A stretch of DNA of 64,000 nucleotides, taken from Nepenthes gracilis. Its lineage: Eukaryota; Streptophyta; Magnoliopsida; Caryophyllales; Nepenthaceae. Each line of letters begins with the position of its first letter. Position 1 is the stretch's first letter. Below, piece by piece: positions 21,229 to 31,730 of the stretch. The notes under the pieces are model-generated. The model searched no databases, was not told the DNA's origin, and worked only from the letters and a program-made list of their open reading frames with translations. Made by a program: the position numbers and the translations under genes. The stretch is from contig BSYO01000005.1 in NCBI GenBank assembly GCA_033239525.1, positions 23,666,519 to 23,730,518 of the forward strand, read 5' to 3'.

Positions 21229-22252
21229 TGTTAGAGACTTTTGTCTTATTAGCATATTCCGTGACCATATGTATTATTTTATTGATGTCGGGTCGTGGGT
21301 TGTCGGTTTAAAATTCATTAAAATTCATTGGTCCGCCCTCCACGCGCTCGAGCACGGTCCAAGGGCCGCCCGCTCGCCCGGTGCCCGCTTGCCGCTCGAG
21401 CTCGTAATCCAGAATGAGGGCCGCTCGATGCTCGCTCACTACCCGCTCGAGCCGATAATCCAGAACATAGGCCGCTCGCTGCTCGCCCTCCACCCGCTCG
21501 AGCGCCCGCTGGGTTTCTGCCGAAACCCTACGGCCGCTCGAGCGGCGGTCCAACGGGTAGATTTTTGAACGCGATTTTTGGCTCCAATATAAATATGAGA
21601 CTTATGTTTTTAAACCCTAAGACTTCTGGAAATCTGATGTGCGTGCCTCCTTGAGAAGAAAACCCTCTCATGCTTCTATATACTTGCACATCTTGAGAAA
21701 ACTAATCACCAAAGGATTGTTCTACATGTTCAAACTAGTTTTCTCACCAACTCTCTTTCACCATTGAAAGTTTGCCTTCTACCATTGTTGAAGACTTTGG
21801 TTCGTGAAGAAGAAGACTCGTCGTGATTGGAAATTCAAGTGGTTCGAGGAAGATTGACGTGAAGACCGGAAGGAGTCGGGTTCCCATTCTGCCATGGCAA
21901 ATCCAAGGAGTTCCTTGGTAGGGATCACGTGTCGGGAGTAAGTCGGCTAGGTTAGCGCGTCGTTATCACCCGGCTGTAAGTTGATTTTCATAGTGCATTG
22001 CTTCCCGGCCGTTGAAGCCGGAGTGTTTTTCGATACCGTGGGTATCGAGTTTTCACTTCGTCACCAAAAATCGGTCTTTATTATTGTTGCTCATTATTAT
22101 ATACATCTTGTGCATGCTTATTAGTTGCTTATACATCTAGAGTTAAATATCCTTTACGTGTATCGGATATTTAATTTAATTGATTTATTTTATTGCTTCC
22201 GCTATACTTGTAACGGGATCGAAACACGTGAGCACCGAAACGTGCTTTTTCA
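21229..22252 (+). repeat. 5' LTR of the Gag-only copia element
   Basis: TGTTAGAGAC to GTGCTTTTTCA, 1024 bp. A solo copy of the same LTR family lies at 53522-54568 on the other strand, which confirms both boundaries. The U3 part contains the phased GC-rich repeats at 21345-21550. Confidence 0.88.
21345..21550 (+). repeat. Phased CGCTCGAG repeats in the LTR U3 region
   Basis: The word CGCTCGAG occurs at 21345, 21393, 21444, 21495 and 21535, with spacings of 48, 51, 51 and 40 bp. The units starting at 21393 and 21444 share most of their sequence (ATAATCCAGAA-like, then GGCCGCTCG). GC and CpG density is very high compared with the rest of the LTR. Confidence 0.8.
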
Positions 22253-22254
22253 AT

Positions 22255-22267
22255 TGGTATCAGAGCC
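22255..22267 (+). promoter_or_regulatory. Primer-binding site of the Gag-only copia element
   Basis: TGGTATCAGAGCC, two bases after the LTR end, complementary to initiator tRNA-Met. Confidence 0.88.
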
Positions 22268-22295
22268 TCACCCCGATCCGCGACCCCCGATCTAG

Positions 22296-24192
22296 ATGTA
22301 TACTAGTGGATCGCTTTCCATTCCTCCCTTCTTTGATGGGAGTAACTATGCTTATTGGAAGGTCCGGATGAGAGCCTTCCTTAAATCAATGGATGAGCGT
22401 GTATGGGCAAGTACCCAAATTGGGTGGACTCCACCTAAAAGTGGTGATGAACCAAAAGCCCTATCTTCTTGGACCAAAGAAGAACTTGATGCTTCATAGA
22501 ATGGAATAGTAAGGGTTACATGCTATTTTTATGGGTCAGATCTCCCGATGAGTTTAAACGAATCTCAATGTGTGAGAGTTCTAAAGATGCGTGGGATATT
22601 TTAGAAACCACTCATGAAGGAACGAAACTAGTGAAAAATTCAAAACTGCAAATGCTCACCACTAGATTCAAGAACTAAAAATGCAAGATGATGAAACCTT
22701 TGATGAGTTCTATGCAAAATTGAATGATATTGTCAATTCCACGTTTAATTTAGGAGAACGAATCCTGAGAACAAAATTGTCGGGGAAAAGTTCTTGGTCT
22801 CTTCCGCGAACGATTTAGACCTAAGGTCACGGTATCGAAGAAAGCAAAGACCTTGATAAAATGAAGATTGAAGAACTTGTAGGATCTCTACAAACTTATG
22901 AGCTCACATTGCCTCAATCAAAGAAACAAAAATCAATTGCCTTAAAATCAAGTAGGGAAGAGCGAAATCGGGATTCCAATGAAGAATCATGTAGCGATGA
23001 TGATTTTGCACTATTTGTTAAGAATTTTAAAAAATTCTTAAAGAAAAATAACTCATCATCAGAAAAATTGGATGTGGACTTAAAACGATCACATCAATTT
23101 GAGAAGAAGGACCGCCGTGAGAGTAAGGACTCCAAATCGAAATCTACCCAAGGCATCCAATGTCATGAGTGTAAAGGCTTTGACCATTATCGGGCTGAAT
23201 GCCCAAACTTTAAACGCCAACAAGGCCAATCCTTCAAAGCTAATGTGACCCTTAGCGATGACGAAGAAGAAGAGGGTGAAAATTGTTCTTCAAATAGCCC
23301 TGTCAAGTACATGGCTTTTATGACCTTAATGTGTGAAAATTCAGTAGATAATATTGATCAATCTGATGACTCTGAGGCCGAGTCAGAAGCTGAATTTGAT
23401 GGCCTTCAAGAAGCTTACGATAAATTATTTAGGGAATGTTTGAAAGTTAAGAAATTAAATAGAACCCTAAATAATAAGATCATTGATTTGGAACAAGAAA
23501 AAATATCTCTTCAATCCAAGGTTGATTCTAAAAGTCAAGAAATTGAGAATCTGAAACTCTCATTCTCTAAACAAATCACGACCTTGGAATCTGAACTGGA
23601 GTCCACGAGAAAAGATTTAAAACAACTTTTAGATGGGTCAACTAAACTTGATCATATGCTTGGGTTGGGTAAAATTGGAGAAAATAAACATGGGTTGGGA
23701 TATGTTGAGAATATGTTCCCAAATGACGTGAAACCTAAAACAATTTTTGTTCCCTCCAAGAAAATGCCACACCAACACATTAACACATCAAAATTCACTA
23801 AGAAACCAGCTCAACGTGTGGCTTCTCAATTTGACTCAACTCATGTGCAAAATTTACCTAATCAAAAATTGGTGAACAAATCATCAAAATCGGTCAAGTC
23901 CTCTATCAACATAAATCAAAGATTTAAGGACCGTTCCACCGTTCCTAAATTTATTCCTACTTGTCATGCGTGTGGAAAAGTTGGCCACATTCGTCCTCAA
24001 TGCTACACTATAAATCATTGGTACAACCAACGAAAAGGGCTAAACATGAATCAATTTGTTGATCACATTTCACAGTTGAATGAACAAGTTAAAATATTAA
24101 ATCAAAAAGTAGCATCGGGGAGACAAGTTTGGGTTAAGAAGAGTGAGCTAAATTACCCCTTGGCCATTCGTGACAAAAAGGGGGAGACTTGA
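22296..24192 (+). pseudogene. Copia-type Gag with two CCHC knuckles, N-terminal part broken
   Basis: The N-terminal capsid part begins MYTSGSLSIPPFFDGSNYAY (22296) and stops at 22497; the following capsid helices (DEFKRISMCESSKDAWDI, about 22546-22600) are found in shifted frames with several indels up to about 22860. From 22861 the frame is open for 443 codons. This part has a first knuckle CHECKGFDHYRAEC (CX2CX4HX4C), an acidic linker, a Lys/Glu/Leu-rich coiled-coil stretch (about residues 170-270), and a second knuckle CHACGKVGHIRPQC near residue 370, ending in DKKGET. Gag packages the RNA; the second knuckle and coiled coil are seen in long copia Gag proteins. In full-length relatives the protease follows directly, but here the sequence runs into G-rich non-coding repeats (GGGGGAGATTAGG) instead. 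Confidence 0.8.
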
Positions 24193-24632
24193 TTCTGTTT
24201 GATAGGGGGAGATTAGGGGGGGAGATTAGGGGTGCCTTCTATTTTTTTTTGGGGAGTGTTTTTGTTATTTGCATATTAGTTCACGTTATTATTACTTGAG
24301 GGGGAGTACTGTTTATTTTCTTTAGGGGGAGTATTGTTGTATGTGTCTCCTGCTTATGTATCATGCATGCCGTTTAAATTGTTATTATCTTTTGTCCTGT
24401 TGGTACTAACCTTGCGTGACCAGGAAACTGAAGTGTCACAGGCAGTCAAGCAGGTTTTCATCACATCGCCTCAACTGCTCTTGTTTAGCTACTTATTTTT
24501 TTTGTACCATTTTTGTATCCCCAGGCGTAGGTTTTCATGTACACGGGTTCTATCTCGGTGGTGTCTGAACCCGTGATTCACTTGTATTTATTTATTTTTT
24601 CGAGTTTTGTCACCAATTGCCAAAGGGGAGAT
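24193..24632 (+). other. Post-gag non-coding region and purine tract of the Gag-only element
   Basis: Several GGGGGAG words (24206-24330) follow the gag stop. No pol domain is visible. The last bases before the LTR, CCAAAGGGGAGAT, are the polypurine tract. Confidence 0.7.
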
Positions 24633-25160
24633 TGTTAGAGACTTTTGTCTTATTGGTATATTCCGTGACCATATGTATTATTTTATTGATGTCGGGTTAG
24701 GGGTTGTTGGTTTAAAATTCATTAAAATTCATTGGTCCGCCTCCACGCGCTCGAGCACGGTCCAAGGGCCGCCCACTGCGCTGGTGCCCGCTTGCGCCGA
24801 GCTCGTAATACCCCACCCTAAGAATGAGCCGAAAACCGCTCGATTTATATAACCCACGGGTGGTTATTCAACCGCTGATTCAATCCACTAACTGCCCGCT
24901 CGAGAGGTAGAGGCCCAGAAGGAGAAAAACCCGCCAAGAGGAGGAGAAAGGGAGAGAGAACCGCGTTTCCCAAATCTACATCCACCCGATCCAAAAAGAG
25001 GAGATACTCTTTCCGTTCTTGAAAGGTTTCTCACCCTCCCACCAAATAAACCCTCTTTTCTATATTCTCGAAAAGATTGGACTGGAAATGGCCGCTCGAG
25101 ACGGCGGTCCAACCGATTTGGTACCTCGACCTGCAGGGACGATCCGAATTTCTGTAGACG
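24633..25160 (+). repeat. Start of the 3' LTR, then patchwork with unidentified sequence
   Basis: 24633 to about 24780 aligns well with 21229-21380. After GAGCTCGTAAT the LTR words (AGAATGAG, CCGCTCGAT, GCCCGCTCGAG, GGCCGCTCGAGACGGCGGTCC) are separated by inserts of unrelated sequence that I cannot place elsewhere in the window. The same alternating pattern continues downstream with an identifiable second source. Confidence 0.65.
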
Positions 25161-26563
25161 CCTTATTTATCGTATTTTTTACAAATTAAATATTAAAATA
25201 TTAATTTTTAATTTATTATATTCCAACAATCAAATAAAATAATAATTTTAAATTATATTTTCGTAATATTATATTTAAAGCGATTTTTGGCTCCAAATAT
25301 AAATATGGATGATTTTATAAATTCTTATGTTTTTGTATACTTTTTTATGAACCCTAAGATATCTATCTCTTAAAGCCAAAGGGTGATATCTAAATCTGAT
25401 GTGTCATGACAGAGTCGAGAAAGAAAACCCTCTCATGCTTCTATATACTTGCACATCTTGAGAAAATATCTAATCACCAAAGGATTGTTCTACATGTTCA
25501 AACTAGTTTTCTCACCAGCACTGCCTCTTTTTCAACTTTCATTGAAAGTTTGCCTTCTACCATTGTTACTCAACAATCCTAAATTCCCAAGAAAATTCTG
25601 CCAAATTAACTAACTGAAGATGGAAAACTACCTCCCCAAGAAGCTCCTGATTGAAAAGGAGCTTCAAGTGGTTCCCGCAAGACCTCGTACAAGGTACACA
25701 TCTCTCGTTAACGTCGTTGAAACTGCGTAATGCCAAGATGGTGATGTTTATAAGGTGTTGAGTGGTTTGGGCGCTAATGTCACGGAACAAGGTGCTGTGA
25801 TTGTTATTAACAACAGAAAAACCCAGAAACAGATTTGCTAGTAGCAAAGGAAATCGAGCATGTAGGTGATAATGTAACAGGCCGTTCACAGAGAAGCTGT
25901 TCGGGAAATCACGAGAGGGGGTTCGGGATAATGTAATTTTCTACCATAATTAGCTGTGCTGGAGTTGTGTTTTGCCACGAGGCCGTCGAATGGTTGATTT
26001 TCAGTGTGATACAGATAACGTCGCCTATTGCTTCGTATAGACGGGCTTGAAATACGGCTATAACATTAGCTTGTATGACCCTGCGAAGATGGAAATTTTG
26101 ATCATAACAATACGTTGTTGGATGCTACGTGACGAGCCAAGAGGTCATGGCAAGCAAAAGAACATCTACAAGGACGAGTCTTTATTATTGTTTTGCTCAT
26201 TATTATAAGATGCAATTTGTATGGGAAGATGGAGAAAAGAATGGAATTAGATGTAATTCTTAGCCATGTTGCTGATGGGGACGCCGATAAAACAGCTGAG
26301 ATATCTGATGACATGAAACTAAATATCTTTCTTTGGTCGTTATCACGTATTTCGGATATTTTAAATTTAATGGGTGATTTATTTTACTAATGATGCGGCC
26401 AGGACATTTAATCGGCTTTTATACTTGATGATTGTGTTGTGGTCGTCTTCTGCATGTCATGATGCAAACACCAAAAGAACTCATTGAGAGCTTACAGAGT
26501 GTATTAAGGAATGCTAATTCTAAGCTTGGTTTTGTGGTTAAACTTTGGTAGTGGAGAATAATA
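25161..26563 (+). other. Interleaved mosaic of the PPR pseudogene flank and the copia LTR
   Basis: Blocks alternate between two upstream sources, both in collinear order. From the AT-rich/PPR copy: 25161-25279 from 19024-19146, 25308-25324 from 19318-19334, 25405-25420 from 19472-19487, 25565-25590 from 19949-19972, then most of 25700-26563 from 20100-21228 with many short deletions. From the LTR: 25280-25307 from 21571-21597, 25422-25467 from 21656-21700, about 25648-25675 from 21824-21844, 26179-26208 from 22074-22102, and 26349-26389 from 22160-22195. The mosaic ends at AAGTG, exactly where the LTR and its target duplication should end. A natural process would not alternate two sequences at 10-50-bp scale while keeping both in order; a merged consensus of two haplotypes or repeat copies would. 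Confidence 0.8.
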
Positions 26564-26700
26564 TTGAAGTGTATTCAGGCCATAAGCCTCAGAACTCATT
26601 AACACTGTTGTTTCTGAAGCTAAGGCAGCCTACTCAAGTTGTTTGACCGTTTTACACATCAACCTTGATCTTTGCTGGTTGTCGACAAAAAAAACCTGCA
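26564..26700 (+). pseudogene. PPR-SMR pseudogene, 3' continuation after the insertion site
   Basis: Directly after AAGTG the sequence encodes HKASELINTVVSEAKAAYSS, then CLTVLHINLDLC, matching the region that follows the last PPR repeats in SVR7/P67-type proteins. The match fades after about 26690, perhaps at an intron or through decay. The SMR domain was not found in the window. Confidence 0.6.
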
Positions 26701-28491
26701 GCAAATTCATGGTTGGAATCTCCAAAATCTCCAGAGCTAGTTTTTGCTTAAGTTCAGCACATATATTTTCTATAGGAGGAGGAATTTTCCATCTTGATTT
26801 ATTGAACTCATGGTAAGCATTCTATCTCAAGATCTTATTTCTTCATTGCATTTCCTTCTCTGAAAATCATAAAGGAGAGCTAAATTTTCTATTCCTAAAC
26901 AAGGATTGTTTAGCATTCATTGCTTGGTAGTCAAGTGCTATCATATTCTTGCTAGTTGCTCCTGTTGATGCTACGCCATGTCTGGCCTTTAAATTTATGT
27001 CACTTTAGTGTGTGTGTAGGACAATCACTAAGAATAGGATTGTGGGACAAAAATATTTGTACAATGTGGTGTTGATGCTGTCCTTTAATTGCCTTATAAA
27101 TTTGATCCCTTGATCTTTTTGAAGTGATATTGCCTGTCATGATACTTGACCATAGATTTTTCTGTTACCCTCTATATCCAATAATACGAAGAAATTTTTA
27201 AGGTCAATAGGGTTGCCATTCAGAATTGTAATTCAAATTTTAAATCTAGTTCTAATTTTCTTGTTTGCCATCGTACGGAGCTGGAATTCTAATTCCAAGT
27301 TTCAATTCTTTGAAATTCAGAAATAGTATAAGATATTCTTTATAATTTTTAGAAGATGAGTAAAAAATTATAATTTTATCGTTAAAAAGTATTTGTGAAT
27401 TAATGATAACAAAATTAAATCTGGTGAGACCGAATGGATAAAATATTTTTGACTTTTTATGTTGAGTAAAAGTCAAAAGACCATGATTTTATTTTTGAAA
27501 AACTATATAAAAATATTATCAAAAAATTTTAAAAATTAGTATTCAAATAAGATGTCTTGCCTAAAAATAGTTTAAATGGCATGCATGGAGAATATATTAT
27601 CTGCAAATTAATATTTACACCCAGGCCAAAGCTCATACAAGTATTCTTCTATCTTGCAAATCGGATCAAACTAGGCCGTATTGATCAACAATCATTTGTA
27701 TTTGAAAAAATATGTAAAGCTATTTACTAAAAACATACAAGAAATATATTATTTGTATGGAAAATATTTCTAAACGATTCACATATACTGAATTTTTCTC
27801 AAAAAAAATTAGAATTAGAATTTTTGTTTGGCCTATTATTTTGTTTTCATATATGAATAAAAAATTTAATTGGGAATCAAATTCCTTTTTTTTTTTCTAT
27901 TAGACTTATAATTTTTTGATAGCCCAAATGAACCAGACGATGAAATTTGTTTGACATCAATGGGACTATAAGTAATAGATGTCCTGTTACTTTTGTTTCC
28001 TCTCTTGAGTTTGGATATGCACATAAGAATTCCATTTGTTGCTCATATAAGGCTATTGGTGCTTGATGATCCAATAGTAGATTAACAGTGAATAATCATA
28101 TAAATATTGACAATTTGAGTTATAGAGAACTGAAATACTCTACATGCAATGAATTTTAAATGATAAAATACGCCTTCTATGCCAATACAACTAAGTATGA
28201 TTAATTATTTTTTTCTAGAGTAACCATATTACTTCGATGTGAGGATTTGACTACCTACAATAATCTCATATCTTAGGAATAAGATAAAGATACACGGCCA
28301 TTTACACATTATTTTTAACTATTTACGCATTCTTTTATTCTTATTTTTTCCATGTTAAGTGGAATTTTGCGAAAGGGATGTATATATAGTCAAAAAGTAA
28401 ACAAACAACCACCATCTTTCAGGATTTTTATACTAAAAGTAACTGGAATGGATCCGTACTAACCTATTTTATAGGACAACATGGTTGATAG
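26701..28491. other. Intergenic spacer
   Basis: AT-rich sequence with no coding, RNA or repeat boundary recognised. If the PPR gene had further exons here they are no longer readable. Confidence 0.5.
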
Positions 28492-29360
28492 TGTTAGGGA
28501 AATCGGGCACTCGGACAGAATGTTCACCAGCGCAATGATCGAGAGGACAAATCACTCGGATAGAGGGACAGCGCTTCTGGACGGACAGCCAACAAGGAAA
28601 GAGAAACACACCAGATTTAACGTGGAAACCTTTCTGGAACCAAAAGAAAAAACCACGGGAGTAGAGGCAACAACAAATCCACTATGTGAAATAGGTTACA
28701 AACAAACTTCCAAGAAGAAGTATCCGCTACACACCCAAAAAGTTAAAGAGGAAAACACTCCTGAGCAAATCGAGAAAAGAACACTCTTTTCTCTTCACTC
28801 TATTTTTCTCTTTCTCCCTTCTCTCACCGGTGGTGCACTCCTCTTCTCCTTCACAAAGTCCTTTTGCCTTTACATGCACTCACACACATCTCACTCTCTT
28901 TCAATCTTACGCAGCATATATATAATACCAGGGGAGGGCCACGTGGCGACCAGTTCACCACCCTACGCGCCGGGGTGGGTGGCTACTACCCCCCTTAGGC
29001 CTGTCATGGCCGCCGCACGCCTCCTGCGTGCTGAATGGCAGCCTGCCACCTCGAAGTTGAAGCGCCTGATGTCCAATCGAGTGGGTCAACTGTCCACTGC
29101 AACACGCCGCCGCAGCAGCGGCGCGTGAGAGAAAGTCAACGCCTAGGCTCCAGCGTCCTCGTCCATGTCCTCCTCTCGGACATGATACCTTTGAGTAGTC
29201 CTCGTCCAATTCATCCAGCTGCCCCGATGACAGACGTTTCCGGATTTCTCCAAACGTCCTCGTCCATGTCAACCTCTCGGACATGAACCTCTGAGGAGTT
29301 CTCGTGCATTTGTCTCCAATGGTCCGCGGACACAAACACCACAAGAGACTGACCCCAACA
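28492..29360 (-). mobile_element. Solo LTR with perfect 5-bp target duplication
   Basis: On the minus strand it starts TGTTGGGGTCAGTC and ends GATTTCCCTAACA, 869 bp. The flanks are GATAG at 28487-28491 and GATAG at 29361-29365, an exact target-site duplication. A TATA box (minus strand TATTATATATATGC, about 28915-28928) and the U5 phrase TTTCCACGTTAAATCTGGTG (about 28612-28631), common in copia LTRs, fix the orientation. There is no internal region, so the element was removed by LTR-LTR recombination. Two diverged direct repeats containing CCTCGTCCATGTC lie at about 29158-29280. Confidence 0.88.
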
Positions 29361-29430
29361 GATAGTTCTGGGACAAATTTGTTTACTCAACAAAAAGAAA
29401 CATAAAAGTTATAGACAACCAGTAAGTTGC

Positions 29431-31730
29431 TGTTACGAATCCGAATCAAATAGATCAATTTAAAATAATTAATTATAATTTTTAAAATTTAAAATCTTAA
29501 ATAAATTTAATCAATAATTCTAGGTCTCAAAAATTCAGGTGTGACAATTCAAATAAATAGAACTCGACAAGCTAAAATCCACACAGGATCATATCGGACA
29601 ACCGTCAGGACATAAATAAATGCGACCTGCTTTACAAATATCGTAAATGAAGTAACAATCCAATCAAAAATCATAACTAGGTATAATATAACATCTGAAC
29701 TATTTTCAAAATACACTAGGGGCATATATCTAACCAATTTCATAATCAAATTGTATCCAATACCAAATTTAAATCATAACAAATTAAACTCACCAAATTG
29801 GACGAATAGCTCAAGATCACATCCTAACTCCTGCAATGCGTCTGAGCCTTCTACTCTAAATGGACAAAATAGAAAACGTGAGCCAAATAACCAACAAGTA
29901 TCATATTTTAGATAAAATGAGTCTAATAAATCAGAGAAAATGTCAAATTGGTGAAAATCCAATCAAATTACGCAATAAATCCAATTCGCCGATATAACAA
30001 ATCCAATAAAAATCCAAGATTCAAATTTCAAAATTCAATGGCAATCTTATACTCAAATCAAATATCCAAATCCAAACAAATATCCAAATTTTAAAAGTAG
30101 TCCTCGTCGGGACTATTTGCCGAGTCCGAGTTTGAGTTCAACTTCAAGGCCCAGTCAGCTTGTGATCTGGGGCAAAATCCAATTGCCGAATGATTCAATA
30201 GCGTACGCAGAAGTCGAAACAGTATCGGGACAGATATTCAAAAGATCCGAATCAAAACATATAATTAAAATCGTTTGTGCGAGACATACCAAGTCCAATT
30301 ATAGGCAAAATCGAAGAATCTCATATCTAAGTCCAAAAATCCATATCCAAATCAAAGTCCAATATCAATCAATGCAAAAAAATAAATTATGCACCAAATC
30401 TGGGTTCTAATTATTTTAAGACTAACTTGATGAAGGGTTACATATAATCCCAATAACCTTAGGCCAAAATCCATGTACTATGTACCCATAGATAAGGTTG
30501 CTCACTATGTTTTGCCACTCGCAACTTTAGGTGTATTCCTCAAGCTTATCAGATATATTAGGACGTCCGAATATATTTTAAGGTCAAGTCAAATTATCCA
30601 AATGAAAATGGTCACTATTTTAAACTTTTTTTGCCTGCGAAAAGGGATTTCCAAATAATAAAATAATCTCCCCGTCGGGAGCTGGCCAGAATCTAATAAT
30701 CCAAATCCAAATGTAGTGATCACAACCCGACACGTGCATGTGAAAATACACGGCCAATGCAAGTTTTGTATACATTTTTATTGCATATACCGATATAAAT
30801 ATACACCAAATCTAGTAAATTTTTTGAATTTTTTAAAAAATAATATATTTCTAAAAATCATAAAACCCATATTCAGAGCCCCGAAATAATCCAATGAACT
30901 ACTATTACATGTCCAAAAAAAATAAAATAGGTGTAAAAAATACATACATGTTAGTAAAAATTTTAAACGGTATCTAAAATAAATTAAAAATTAAATCAGA
31001 CAAAAAAAAATTAACAGATACTTACATTGACCTCATACTTTACCAATCTAAATAAAGGATGTCCCGAAACACTTGAATCACGCGTCCTCCCTCCTGCCGC
31101 GTGCACTGCTGCGCCTCTGCCCGCGCTCCCTCTCTTTGCGCGCCTTCTGCGCTCGCCGCCGCTCACCCACGGCCATCAGCGGTCACCGGCGAGTCACCCC
31201 GGAGCCACCCCCTCGCCGCACATCGCCGTCGTGTCTTGACCCGGCGCGAAACCCTCCAGCTGTTGCCGACCCGACCCGCCACCGTCCTGTACGGCCGCCG
31301 TCGACACCCAGCGTCGACTCCTCACCACATCTGCCGGCCTTCTCGGCGCCGAAACTCCAGTCGGCAGCCACCGCTGCCTCCTCGCGCCGACCCTCTCTCT
31401 CTCTTCTCTTCCCTCCTCTCTTCTTCTTCCCCTCTTCTCTCTCCCCGACCCCTCAATCCTTATCTTCTGCAATTTTTTTTCTTTTATTTTCTTTTTTTTT
31501 CGTTTTTAATTATTATTATTATTATTATATATATATATTCTATTTTAGTTTTTTTATTCCAAAATCCGAATAAATATTTGGGCTACAATATGGGCGCATC
31601 TCAGGCCCCAGTCCAACCGATCCAAACATCCTCCTAAAATTTTTCAATATTTAATTAATTTTGTGACGTTTAATTTATTTAAAATTATAATTAATATTAA
31701 ATTAATCTGAATAAAATTTGAGATATGACA
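29431..31730 (-). mobile_element. Probable long solo LTR (gypsy chromovirus-like)
   Basis: On the minus strand it reads TGTCATATCTCAAATTTTAT at 31730 and ends ATTCGTAACA at 29431, 2300 bp. The flanking pentamers are GTTGC (29426-29430) and GTTAC (31731-31735), matching at four of five bases. Phrases in the middle, such as a short CCTAACTCCTGCAATGCG block near 29822-29839, resemble the LTR at 42454-44464. A GC-rich, pyrimidine-rich patch (31080-31450) precedes a (TTA)n/(TA)n run at about 31508-31540. Frames that look open in the GC-rich patch are low-complexity. An alternative inner boundary is possible, because TGTCACACCTGAATTTT on the minus strand near 29545 also looks like an LTR start. Confidence 0.55.

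Larger units (their letters stand above)
21229..26563 (+). mobile_element. Ty1/copia-type element with Gag only, inserted in the PPR pseudogene
   Basis: The 5' LTR is complete (21229-22252). It is followed by a tRNA-Met primer-binding site (22255-22267), a 1.9-kb gag region, a purine tract CCAAAGGGGAGAT (about 24620-24632) and the start of a 3' LTR at 24633. Between the gag stop and the purine tract there is no protease, integrase, RT or RNase H on either strand, so the element relies on others (a TR-GAG type element). The gag type, with a second zinc knuckle near its end, resembles the SIRE/Maximus branch of copia elements; this lineage call is from memory of motif layout. The 3' LTR is intact for about 150 bp only and then becomes a patchwork with other sequence up to 26563. 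The target duplication is AAGTG (21224-21228); the same AAGTG ends the patchwork (26559-26563) before the pseudogene resumes. Confidence 0.8.

Noticed and set aside
25566..25889. ORFs across the second PPR-like copy
   Set aside because: The segment is a mosaic of two sources, so frames across it have no biological meaning until the assembly is checked.
28481..29128. 215-codon + strand ORF
   Set aside because: It lies inside a solo LTR, antisense to it, and is explained by LTR sequence.
31027..31637. Pro/Arg/Ser-rich ORFs
   Set aside because: Three overlapping frames over a GC-rich, pyrimidine-rich part of an LTR; composition artefact.
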